Shown: positions 1 through 5,359 of the stretch, one piece after another
Numbering within the stretch: position 1 is the stretch's first letter
Layout: every line of letters begins with the position of its first letter
Assembly: GCA_052145775.1 (NCBI GenBank)
Contig: JBKQNY010000181.1
Location: 1-9,346 of the forward strand
Length of the DNA: 9,346 nucleotides
Reading direction: 5' to 3'
Origin: CAVYPR01 sp052145775
GTDB lineage: Bacteria; Actinomycetota; Acidimicrobiia; Acidimicrobiales; RAAP-2
Notes under the pieces: model-generated
The model's database searches: none
The model's input: only the letters and a program-made list of their open reading frames with translations
Told to the model about the DNA's origin: nothing
Program-made: the position numbers and the translations under genes

Positions 1-2
1 GG

Positions 3-130
3 CACCAGGCTTACGGTTCACGCCTCAGAAGCACCTCCGAAGTCATGTTTGACCCCAACACGGTGCTCAATGCCGGCGTTGCCATCTCGAGGAAAACGAA
101 ATCACCGGCACCGTCGCTCAAACGGCCTGA
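3..130 (+). pseudogene. Possible 3' tail of a plus-strand gene, apparently frame-shifted
   Basis: The window opens inside what may be the end of a plus-strand gene. The frame beginning at base 3 has G/C-rich third positions and a protein-like stretch (SEVMFDPNTVLNAGVAIS) up to about base 88. It then turns into arginine- and proline-rich text. From base 89 the neighbouring frame reads EENEITGTVAQTA and stops at TGA 128-130. One missing base near 86-89 would join the two into a sensible C-terminus. This is a visual judgement on a short fragment. I do not recognise the family, and chance cannot be excluded. No SD-led gene follows for about 950 bases. Confidence 0.25.
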
Positions 131-422
131 ACTATGGCCTCAGACCCGGTTCCGGACTTCTCGTGAATGCGGCGGGCTAGTAGGCCCAACTGGGGTGAGT
201 CACTCCTTGGCTGGCTGACCCAATGTAAGGCTGCTGCCCGATCCAGCCCGCCGAAGTGCAGCGCCCCCCCGCGTCCGACGAACTCAGACGGACGAAGTTT
301 GCGTTTCTGAGCGGATGTCCGGTTGACGGTGGAAACCCCAGGGTCCTCACTCCCGAGCCGGGCATCCAGCTCTGCCGATTGTGAATCCCCTGTTACCCAT
401 AGGGTCAGAGGGGGGGACGGGC

Positions 423-458
423 ACTCTGTCCCTCGATCCATGGGTCGGGGGGCAGAGT
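423..458 (+). ncRNA. Strong hairpin, 16 pairs, tetraloop (candidate RNA structure)
   Basis: Bases 423-438 pair without interruption with 443-458 around the four-base loop CATG. Three of the 16 pairs are G-U wobbles (429/452, 433/448, 437/444). These pair only in plus-strand RNA and would be A-C mismatches in the minus-strand transcript, which hints that the structured molecule, if real, is transcribed from the plus strand. No T-run follows, so it is not a classical intrinsic terminator. It may be part of a larger structured RNA together with the hairpins at 555-602 and 771-809. The fold was found by eye; expression is unknown. Confidence 0.35.
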
Positions 459-554
459 CCGATATGAAGGCTCGCCTTGGAGGTACACGGCGCGCCAACT
501 GGATGCTGCCAGACAGCGGGCCGAAGGTCGCCGGAGCCAGACAGGGGCCACAAC

Positions 555-602
555 GGCCAGCAGGACGAGTCCAGAGGCCGTGCAACGCCGTCATCTGCTG
601 CC
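555..602 (+). repeat. Interrupted stem-loop, 6+4+2 pairs
   Basis: CAGCAG (558-563) pairs with CTGCTG (595-600), continuing inward as GACG (564-567) with CGTC (589-592) past a two-base bulge (593-594). It continues outward as 555-556 with 601-602 past a one-base bulge at 557. The loop is 21 bases (568-588). The bulged, stacked arrangement looks more like an RNA fold than a DNA-binding palindrome, but no function is known. Confidence 0.3.
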
Positions 603-770
603 TGGGGGCCAATCGGCCTCATAGGGGCGGATGGCGGTGTCGTGCCCCGGACGGGTCCTCAGATCCCACCACACGGTTCCCACCCCCACGTCCGGGGGCA
701 CGTTTAGATCCTACGGAAGAGGGTATGGACGCGCTCGACGTTGACGGTCCCCCCTGTTCAGCGTCCACTC

Positions 771-809
771 CGACTGCGCCCCCCTGGTCTGCATTGGGGG
801 GCGCAGTCG
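771..809. terminator. Perfect 14-bp inverted repeat, 11-base loop
   Basis: CGACTGCGCCCCCC (771-784) is exactly repeated in inverse at 796-809, with an 11-base spacer (785-795). A 14-bp perfect Watson-Crick stem is the best in the window and is unlikely by chance even in GC-rich DNA. There is no T-run on either side, so if it terminates transcription it would be of the U-less kind often reported in actinobacteria. It would work in both directions. Alternatives are an RNA helix of a larger structured transcript or a protein-binding palindrome. Confidence 0.45.
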
Positions 810-1092
810 CGGCGATACTGCATCGTAACAGTGCCTAAATTGTCGCTCCTGCTTGTCGGTCCGTGGCACCACTGGACCCTGACGGCGACCTTCATCACGG
901 CCCTCGCTGGCCAACGGGGAAACCGGAACGTCCCCTATCAGCGGCGAATCCGCCGACTTCCAGGGTGCCCCAGACCGCCAGTCCTCATCTGCCCCGCGAG
1001 GCTCGCCCCTAATGCCGGGAGGAGAACGCCGTCCGGCACCTACGTCCGACGCGCCTACTTGTGGGTTACGGTGCAACCAATGAGAGGAGAAC

Positions 1093-1323
1093 ATGGGGTC
1101 ACTTCATGCAGCACACTTGGCCACAAGACTCGACCAAGACCACGTCCCCGAGACTTTTGGACGGATGGTGATGTGTAGACGCTGCGGATCACAGCTGGAC
1201 AGCCCGTTGGGACACCATCACCAACCGAGCGAAGGCCAGCTTGCATGGTCCGATCAGTGGCTCGATGCCCAGGCTGGCCTCGGGCACGTCAAGCGCAAGA
1301 GGAAGAGAAGGTCAGTCCTGTAG
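1093..1323 (+). CDS. Possible small CxxC protein, 76 aa
   Basis: A frame of 76 residues begins at ATG 1093, three bases after an AGAGGAG element (1083-1089). That spacing is shorter than ideal. The product contains CRRC (Cys28, Cys31) followed by a GHHHQ run (His41-43), which together could bind a metal ion. It ends in a very basic tail (KRKRKRR, about residues 67-73). It is soluble, with no signal peptide or membrane helix. A weak hairpin (GGTCG 1327-1331 with CGACC 1339-1343) follows directly after the stop. I do not recognise a family. The frame is short, and the third-position bias is only moderate, so this may be an accidental open frame; an internal ATG at 1165 is an alternative start. 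Confidence 0.4.
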   Translation: MGSLHAAHLATRLDQDHVPETFGRMVMCRRCGSQLDSPLGHHHQPSEGQLAWSDQWLDAQAGLGHVKRKRKRRSVL

Positions 1324-1754
1324 CCAGGTCGGTGCTATCGACCGGACAATCTTCAATGACGCCAATCACTCCGGTGCAGGGTTTCTCCGCCGACACCAAG
1401 GGCGATGGGTTACCTACCGGTTCTTGAAATCAGTGGCCGAAGGCACATACTGAACTGTGTAGGACCGGTCTTAGCAACCAGGGGTAGTACCACATCACCT
1501 CCGGCGTTCACGGAGGGGGAGAAGGTTCCGTTTGGACGCCGGGGGTGAAACCCTGGCGTGTCATCGGCCAAGACCCTTCGCCTACGGCCAGCACCTGCGC
1601 GATGCCCGCGCCCTATGGGGTGGTCATGTCTTCGCTCGCGTCGAGCGCCACCAACCCCCCCTCCATTCGCCCACAAAGAAGACCTTCGCCTCTGTACAGG
1701 CGGTCTGCGAGGGTCAAGGTGGGCAGTAGGAGCAGTGGGGCGAGGAGGTGCTTG
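1324..1754 (+). promoter_or_regulatory. Non-coding, foldable leader region before the 1755 gene
   Basis: No convincing gene is visible in these 431 bases on either strand. Several pairings stand out. GGTT 1408-1411 and ACCGGT 1416-1421 face ACCGGT 1464-1469 and AACC 1476-1479, enclosing CAGT/ACTG (1431-1434 with 1449-1452). Further stems are a perfect 6-bp stem CCTCCG/CGGAGG at 1498-1516, and a 9-pair stem at 1536-1559 with loop GTGAAA. The promoter and leader of the two-gene unit starting at 1755 should lie here. A riboswitch-like leader is conceivable, but I could match none of the riboswitch cores I know. CTGTACAG at 1690-1697 is an 8-bp palindrome and a possible operator. Confidence 0.3.
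1536..1559 (+). repeat. Stem-loop, 9 pairs, loop GTGAAA
   Basis: Bases 1536-1544 pair with 1551-1559 (one G-U pair at 1541/1554), leaving the six-base loop GTGAAA at 1545-1550. It lies about 195 bases upstream of the 1755 start, just after a perfect 6-bp stem at 1498-1516. It may be part of the leader RNA of that operon. No T-run follows. Confidence 0.35.
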
Positions 1755-2045
1755 ATGGCTGAGGGCGTTGAGATTCAGGAATCGGTCCCACCTGACCGTG
1801 ACTTGGACGACATCGGGGTTGAACTCGACTGCGCTGGGAGGGAGGCCACGTTCGGATTCTTCGGTCTCTCGTCGACCGATGGAGTCCTGTTCTCGTCCGC
1901 GGCCAGGGCGTCGCTCGATCTGTCAGAGACGTCGCCCCTGCCGCGGCGAGCCAAGGCGGCGTGGCAACTCCGGCCTGACACACCCTCGCGCTACCATCCT
2001 GCCGGGACCGAGACCATCGACAGGAAGGACCATTCGTGGACCTGA
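1755..2045 (+). CDS. Hypothetical protein, 96 aa; first gene of a two-gene unit
   Basis: This reads as a genuine gene. ATG 1755 follows a textbook ribosome site (GAGGAGG 1742-1748, six-base spacer), and third positions are strongly G/C. The frame stays open upstream of 1755, but that part reads as noise, so the ATG with the ribosome site is chosen. The 96-residue product is soluble and acidic in its first third (EGVEIQ, DRDLDDIGVELD), with a central stretch GREATFGFFGLSSTDGVLFS and a basic, proline-containing tail. There is no signal peptide, membrane helix or metal motif. The stop TGA (2043-2045) lies beyond the GTG start of the next gene (2036), so the two overlap by 10 bases and are probably translationally coupled. 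I do not recognise the family. The acidic first and basic second product could interact, but that is inference only. Confidence 0.7.
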   Translation: MAEGVEIQESVPPDRDLDDIGVELDCAGREATFGFFGLSSTDGVLFSSAARASLDLSETSPLPRRAKAAWQLRPDTPSRYHPAGTETIDRKDHSWT

Positions 2046-2323
2046 CGCCTTGGCCGGGGGCCACTAAGGCCGTGCTAGTCAAGACCGACGACGAGTATCT
2101 CATCCAGTGGCGAGTTGGTGAGCGGCGGGTCGGCGTCACTCGGCTTCGGGACGCTGACTTGGCCGACGAACTCGGGGGCGGGTCGCGCGACGCCGACAGT
2201 GTGGCTTGTGTCGAGCGCAGGCTGCACAGTGCAGGGTTCATCGCCAAGCGGCGAGGTGGACAGCCCCATCTTCACGGCCGGCGAGAGGTGGCTGTGTGGC
2301 AGCTCCGTCAGAGATTGCGATAG
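2036..2323 (+). CDS. Hypothetical basic protein, 95 aa; second gene of a two-gene unit
   Basis: Translation starts at GTG 2036, six bases after AGGAAGGA (2022-2029), inside the end of the preceding gene. The 95-residue product has an N-terminal part resembling a small beta-sheet unit (KAVLVKTDDEYLIQWRVGERR), a polar linker (DADLADELGGGSRDAD), and a basic C-terminal half ending in WQLRQRLR. It has no signal peptide or membrane segment. The high Arg content suggests contact with nucleic acid or with the acidic product of the upstream gene; neither is shown by the sequence. The gene ends 19 bases before the stop of a minus-strand gene (2343), so the two are convergent. The complementary strand is also partly open here but has no ribosome site and weaker composition. 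Family unknown. Confidence 0.65.
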   Translation: MDLTPWPGATKAVLVKTDDEYLIQWRVGERRVGVTRLRDADLADELGGGSRDADSVACVERRLHSAGFIAKRRGGQPHLHGRREVAVWQLRQRLR

Positions 2324-2340
2324 GCCAAGCGCGACAGTTG

Positions 2341-2358
2341 CGCTACTTGCTCGTAGCG
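2341..2358. terminator. Weak 6-bp hairpin at the convergent gene ends
   Basis: CGCTAC (2341-2346) faces GTAGCG (2353-2358) around a six-base loop. It overlaps the stop codon of the minus-strand gene and lies just past the end of the plus-strand gene (2323), where a shared terminator would be expected. There is no T-run, so the call is weak. Confidence 0.25.
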
Positions 2359-2651
2359 GTCTCGTCGAACACGTCAAGCACGGCTCGATTGACCTTCGCT
2401 TGGTCGTAGACGTCGACCTCAGCGGCGTCCGCCCGTTTCAGGCTGTCCCCGCCGTCCTCCACCGGGTCCTCCTCCAGCCTCACAGGGACGTGCGTCGGGG
2501 GCTGGTCAGGGGGCTCGTCGTATGACTCCACGCCCTCGTCTCGGACCAACTTGGTCGGATGCCCTGCCGACAGCCAGCGGGCCTCGTGGCGGCCGTAGGG
2601 GTCGGTGAACCAGCCTTCCTCGGAGGGGTCGTCGGTGGTGTCGGTCTCCAC
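2343..2651 (-). CDS. Hypothetical acidic soluble protein, 102 aa, with GWFTDPYGRHEARW motif
   Basis: From GTG 2651 the frame encodes 102 residues. Near the N-terminus it carries EGWFTDPYGRHEARWLSAG followed by PTKLVRDEGVESYDEPP. I associate this Trp/Tyr-rich motif with short actinobacterial hypothetical proteins, in which it precedes a disordered acidic tail. The rest is rich in Asp, Glu and Pro (EEDPVEDGGD) and ends in a helix-like segment (AKVNRAVLDVFDETATSK). The frame can be extended to TTG 2741, which overlaps the stop of the upstream gene and would add a hydrophobic segment (FSILASSLLIGLALSG). Those 30 codons lose the G/C third-position bias and have no clear ribosome site, so I prefer the shorter form. 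A TACAGT hexamer 7 bases upstream of the GTG could be a -10 box for a leaderless message. Function unknown. Confidence 0.6.
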   Translation of the reverse strand: METDTTDDPSEEGWFTDPYGRHEARWLSAGHPTKLVRDEGVESYDEPPDQPPTHVPVRLEEDPVEDGGDSLKRADAAEVDVYDQAKVNRAVLDVFDETATSK

Positions 2652-2737
2652 GAGACGGACTGTAGACCCAGACAAGGCTAGTCCGATTAGCAAACTTGAT
2701 GCGAGTATGGAGAACTGGATCGCGGACCCCCCAGCCG

Positions 2738-3295
2738 TCAACCCGAGAAGCTGATTGTCCCAGAGCCGATCAACGATGTGTACATTGCGAGCGGCTTCGT
2801 GGCTGTCTTCAATGTGCAGGTGCCCTTCTTGTTCTTAGGCACGACAGCCCCAAACTGCGCCGTCATCGTCACCGACCCGGAGATGCCCACGTAGGCTCCG
2901 GTTCCTTTCACAACCTGCACCGGTCCCGAGGCCGAAATACTCACCGAACAGTTCGTCGGGTTGAGTGTGGGTTTTGTGAAGGCTGAAGCCGCGGCCTTGT
3001 TGAATGCCGTGGTATTGACGGTGATGGTGCCCTTCTTCAGCTTTAGTAGGTCGTACCCGGCCTTCTTTGTCGGTTTCCCTGTGGCGTTCACGTTCACGGA
3101 CGAGCCGTAATCACCGATGGCCCCGGTAAACATGACCTTGCCTGGGTGCTTCACCGATGTTGTTGTGGGACTCGGCCTCACCCAGACCTTGATCGCTCCC
3201 CCGGTCGGGGTCGACGCTGCGGCCGCGAGCGATCCTGGCACCAGACCTCCGACGATGACAGCCGCACCGACGACCGCAATCATTCGACCCTTCAT
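2738..3295 (-). CDS. Secreted beta-rich protein, 185 aa
   Basis: ATG 3295 is preceded by GGAGG (3300-3304) with a four-base spacer. The open frame runs on upstream to 3430 but without a ribosome site or protein character. The product begins with a clear Sec signal peptide: MKGR, then a hydrophobic stretch to about residue 20, then AAAAS with likely cleavage near residue 26-28. The mature part, about 158 residues, is Thr/Ser/Gly/Lys-rich with alternating hydrophobic residues, typical of an all-beta fold. It contains two cysteines (about Cys116 and Cys160) that may form a disulfide after export. The segment KGTGAYVGISGSVTMT recalls the allene-oxide-cyclase-like barrel (GTGxYxGxxGxxT), but this is a resemblance only. 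There is no sortase motif or C-terminal membrane anchor, so it should be released or loosely wall-bound. The gene stands alone, downstream of an array of 18-bp-spaced motifs. Confidence 0.8.
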   Translation of the reverse strand: MKGRMIAVVGAAVIVGGLVPGSLAAAASTPTGGAIKVWVRPSPTTTSVKHPGKVMFTGAIGDYGSSVNVNATGKPTKKAGYDLLKLKKGTITVNTTAFNKAAASAFTKPTLNPTNCSVSISASGPVQVVKGTGAYVGISGSVTMTAQFGAVVPKNKKGTCTLKTATKPLAMYTSLIGSGTISFSG

Positions 3296-3617
3296 ATTTC
3301 CTCCGCACAGTTGGGCCGACAGACGACGCCCATCGGCGGATTCCCGTGAAGCTATTCGTACCACCTGACTCGGCGGGGTGTGCTGGCTCATTGCACCTCG
3401 CACCGTCATCCGCTTGTCCCACCCCAGCAAGTGTCGGCCGGGTAGGCCAGTAAGTCGTCACTGGAGGCATAGCCTGGCACGGTGACGCGGCAGCTTGACC
3501 GACCAGCTACGCGTCCGATGCACTCGGTGCCGCCACCTTCGTCATACGACAAATCGCGTACCGCAGGACTGACGCGTAGGCGACGGCTCACGCGTACGAC
3601 TAATCCAACGCGTGACC
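3296..3617. promoter_or_regulatory. Upstream region of the 2738-3295 gene
   Basis: These 322 bases separate the 361-residue gene (stop at 3618) from the start of the secreted protein, both on the minus strand, and should hold the promoter of the latter. I see no unambiguous -35/-10 pair. TAGCTT, read on the minus strand about 50-60 bases before the ATG, is a weak -10 candidate. The distal half (3509-3613) is marked by repeated CGCGT cores, annotated separately. No gene is visible. Confidence 0.4.
3554..3613. repeat. Four CGCGT cores at exact 18-bp period
   Basis: The hexamers TCGCGT (3554), ACGCGT (3572), ACGCGT (3590) and ACGCGT (3608) start exactly 18 bases apart. A fifth ACGCGT lies off-phase at 3509. 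The 12-base spacers between them are not conserved, so only the core is repeated. ACGCGT is its own reverse complement, so each copy could be contacted by a symmetric dimer, although 18 bp is not a whole number of helical turns. Candidate roles are a multi-site operator or an iteron-like array. The array lies just beyond the stop of the 361-residue gene and about 260-315 bp upstream of the secreted-protein gene. Confidence 0.5.
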
Positions 3618-4703
3618 CTATGCAAGAACGGCGCCAACCCCGTCGGCGAGGTCTGGGAACAGGCCCACGTCGGGCCAGTCGAGGTGATCCTGAGTCACGA
3701 ACAAGATGTAGATCGCCAGGAGCGCGCCTGCAATTAACAAGAGGACTCGCACAGGACCGTGGAGGAAGTACCCCGCCACACCTACACCCTTGGCCCCCCA
3801 GCCCGCCCAGCGGAACCAACCGTCAGCGTCAGTTGGGATAAGGGCCAGGCGCGTGTAGTCGACATAGATGCCTGTCACGTCCAACTGGTCGAGCCGTTCC
3901 CGGCAGAAGCTCTCGAACCCCGACGCATTGAATAGCCAGGGATAGAGGCCCCCGATTATCCGGTCCATGTCATCGTCAACCGCATCCTCGGCCTGGTGCC
4001 TCACCTTCTCCTTGATCCACCCCGCCACCGCGTCGATCCGGTGCTGTCCGATGAGTGACACCACCTTGTCTCGCGCCAACCCGAACAGCTCGCGCACCTT
4101 CTTGGTCAGCCAGCCGTAGATTCCCCTAGGCAGTTGGCGCACCAACGACGAAGAGATGTCACTTAGCCCGTTCAGGAGTCCCGAGAAGATTTGGCCGTAG
4201 AAGCACTTTGTCCCGACCTTGCGGAGTGCATCTGCTCCCTCGCCCAGAACCTTGTTGATGACATCAAACACCGCTGTGCGGTCGTTCAAGACGGCTGCTG
4301 CACCGACGTTCCCGAGTCCCCGAGCATCCGCGATCACTCCTTCGAGGTCGGCGGAAGTCACCAACTCATCAGGAGCAGGCACGGTATCTGGCTCCAAAGC
4401 TGGCAAGACCGAGGACAGGACCCCAGCGGCCAAGTAGTCACCGGCGAAGACCGCACCCAGCCGACGGCCCACGGCGTGCGGGGCACCCCTCTCGGTCTCG
4501 TAGGGAAGAAGCTCGCGTAATGCCCCACCCAGCGCGCTCGATGCAGCGGCGTAATCGGCGACCATGCGATCCAGGGTGAGTTGGGCGGGGCTGTCAATGT
4601 CCAGGGTCTCGGGATACGGCCGCGTAGTCTGAACCGCCTGGTAGAGGTCCATGAGGCGGTTTCCGTACTCCCGGGTGAGACTGTCCAGGAACTCGGTCTG
4701 CAT
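3618..4703 (-). CDS. Hypothetical single-pass membrane protein, 361 aa
   Basis: A long, well-biased frame on the minus strand. ATG 4703 is the furthest upstream start; an in-frame TAG lies 9 bases before it. No ribosome site is visible, but TAGTTT sits 6 bases before the ATG and could be the -10 box of a leaderless message. The N-terminal 300 residues are soluble and mostly helical, with amphipathic segments (about 10-70, 115-165, 200-245), including a charged stretch KEKVRHQAEDAVDDDMDR and two lone cysteines (about 167 and 267). One strongly hydrophobic helix lies near residues 315-337 (VRVLLLIAGALLAIYILFV), followed by a short acidic tail of about 24 residues. There is no signal peptide, so a cytoplasmic body with a C-terminal tail anchor is likely. 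No catalytic motif or family was recognised. It is separated from both neighbours by more than 200 bases and is probably transcribed alone. Confidence 0.8.
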   Translation of the reverse strand: MQTEFLDSLTREYGNRLMDLYQAVQTTRPYPETLDIDSPAQLTLDRMVADYAAASSALGGALRELLPYETERGAPHAVGRRLGAVFAGDYLAAGVLSSVLPALEPDTVPAPDELVTSADLEGVIADARGLGNVGAAAVLNDRTAVFDVINKVLGEGADALRKVGTKCFYGQIFSGLLNGLSDISSSLVRQLPRGIYGWLTKKVRELFGLARDKVVSLIGQHRIDAVAGWIKEKVRHQAEDAVDDDMDRIIGGLYPWLFNASGFESFCRERLDQLDVTGIYVDYTRLALIPTDADGWFRWAGWGAKGVGVAGYFLHGPVRVLLLIAGALLAIYILFVTQDHLDWPDVGLFPDLADGVGAVLA

Positions 4704-4919
4704 GGGCGAAAACTACATCCGCGGCACGGTCGTTGCTTCTGAACCGACATGGTTCCAGGGAGGGTGACCGCAAGTGTTGGCCCGGGTAGGCCTGTTGGGC
4801 CGACCAGGGGCGGCACGGGGGCGAAGCCGTGCGGAGGGGGCGGTCCTGGTCACTGTCAGCCTGAGGCGGTGGCCAGAAGGAGGCGCGCGGTCGCCGACGG
4901 CGCTTGGAGTGGCCTGCGA
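4704..4919. other. Intergenic region with nested hairpin
   Basis: This 216-base gap lies downstream of the 117-residue gene and upstream of the 361-residue gene, both on the minus strand. It is very G-rich on the plus strand. It holds the nested stem-loop at 4802-4851 and, at its lower end, the putative leaderless promoter of the 361-residue gene. The plus strand is open across it, but only in low-complexity Gly/Arg-rich text, so no gene is called. Confidence 0.4.
4802..4851 (-). terminator. Nested stem-loop downstream of the 117-residue gene
   Basis: GACCAGG (4802-4808) pairs with CCTGGTC (4845-4851). Inside it, GCACGG (4813-4818) pairs with CCGTGC (4827-4832) around an eight-base loop. The structure lies 69-118 bases past the stop of the minus-strand gene at 4920, a reasonable place for a terminator. 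It lacks a T-run, so it is at best a U-less actinobacterial type. Confidence 0.35.
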
Positions 4920-5273
4920 CTACAGCGAATCCAACAGCCCGGTGTACTTGCCCATCACTTCCATAAGCGCACCACCCGTGACGAAGCGCCGAACTCCCAC
5001 GTTGTTGAGCATGAGGGTGGCCTTCTGCAGTGCTTCCTCGAACTCATCCGACTGAAGGAAGGCGTTCACCTGCTCCGAAGTCCCATACACGCGCATGACG
5101 CCGTCGGGTGGCACGGCGCTGGGCTCGAAAAGCACGACGTCCCAACTGGCGAGCCTCCCCTCTGCGACCGCCTTATCGTTCAGGGCAATGACACTTCCGA
5201 ACAGGTCAAGCGCTTTCTTCTCTCGGCCAGTCTTTGGGTCTCCCCACATTATGGCCGCTCCGTTGTCTGCCAT
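4920..5273 (-). CDS. Hypothetical soluble protein, 117 aa
   Basis: ATG 5273 has a strong ribosome site (GGGAGG 5280-5285, six-base spacer) and a sigma-70-like promoter just upstream. The product is a small soluble alpha/beta protein without signal or membrane segment. It opens with GAAIMWGDPKTGREKKALDL and continues with a strand (ASWDVVLFEP), a PPDGVMRVYGTSEQ turn, a helix rich in acidic and polar residues (VNAFLQSDEFEEALQKATL) and a C-terminal VGVRRFVTGGALMEVMG. The layout (strand, helix, strand, strand, helix, strand) resembles a ferredoxin-like dimeric alpha/beta-barrel domain. I recall similar actinobacterial hypotheticals beginning with a W-G-x-P-x-x-G-R-E-x-K-A-L pattern, but I know no assigned function. 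The gene is divergent from the membrane-protein gene at 5360 and is followed by a hairpin at 4802-4851. Confidence 0.85.
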   Translation of the reverse strand: MADNGAAIMWGDPKTGREKKALDLFGSVIALNDKAVAEGRLASWDVVLFEPSAVPPDGVMRVYGTSEQVNAFLQSDEFEEALQKATLMLNNVGVRRFVTGGALMEVMGKYTGLLDSL

Positions 5274-5314
5274 TTGCTACCTCCCTCAATATTCGAGCCC
5301 AGGTTGCCGCCCAG

Positions 5315-5343
5315 ATTCTAGGGAGGTGATGACACACCCTCAA
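5315..5343 (-). promoter_or_regulatory. Sigma-70-type promoter of the 117-residue gene
   Basis: On the minus strand a -35 hexamer TTGAGG (5343-5338) and a -10 hexamer TAGAAT (5320-5315) are separated by exactly 17 bases. They match the consensus at four and five of six positions. Transcription would begin near 5307, giving a leader of about 30-35 bases that contains the ribosome site. This is the cleanest promoter in the window. Its spacer overlaps the GGAGGTGAT sequence on the plus strand, so the promoter and the 5' end of the divergent membrane-protein gene share DNA. Confidence 0.6.
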
Positions 5344-5359
5344 CAGGCTGGCTTCCTGG

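Larger units (their letters stand above)
131..1090. other. Gap of about 960 bp without a credible gene, rich in inverted repeats
   Basis: Several open frames cross this stretch on both strands, but all read as proline/arginine/glycine-rich text without domain character, hydrophobic core or ribosome site, so I call none of them. The region does contain more and better inverted repeats than the rest of the window: 272-294 (6-bp arms CGTCCG/CGGACG), 423-458 (16 pairs), 555-602 (interrupted 12 pairs), 771-809 (14 pairs, perfect) and 1013-1038 (6-bp arms TGCCGG/CCGGCA). It could be a structured non-coding RNA locus, a cluster of terminators, or decayed DNA. I matched it to no known RNA family: no tmRNA, RNase P, rRNA or tRNA signature was seen. 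Confidence 0.4.

Noticed and set aside
118..612. Open frame of 164 codons on the minus strand
   Set aside because: Low-information sequence without domain signs, no ribosome site, and overlapping other open frames of similar quality.
323..838. Open frame of 171 codons on the plus strand
   Set aside because: No ribosome site, Pro/Arg/Ser-rich text with no hydrophobic core or motif. It runs through two strong hairpins, and overlapping frames on the other strand are equally open, as expected in GC-rich non-coding DNA.
711..1178. Open frames on both strands (127 and 145 codons)
   Set aside because: They contradict one another, carry no recognisable motif and lack ribosome sites; both span the perfect inverted repeat at 771-809.
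1714..2247. Open frame of 177 codons on the minus strand opposite the small-gene pair
   Set aside because: Ser/Arg/Pro-rich shadow. The plus-strand genes have strong ribosome sites and better codon bias.
4774..5055. Open frame of 93 codons on the plus strand
   Set aside because: Its first half is Gly/Arg-rich low-complexity text, and its second half is antisense to the well-supported 117-residue gene.
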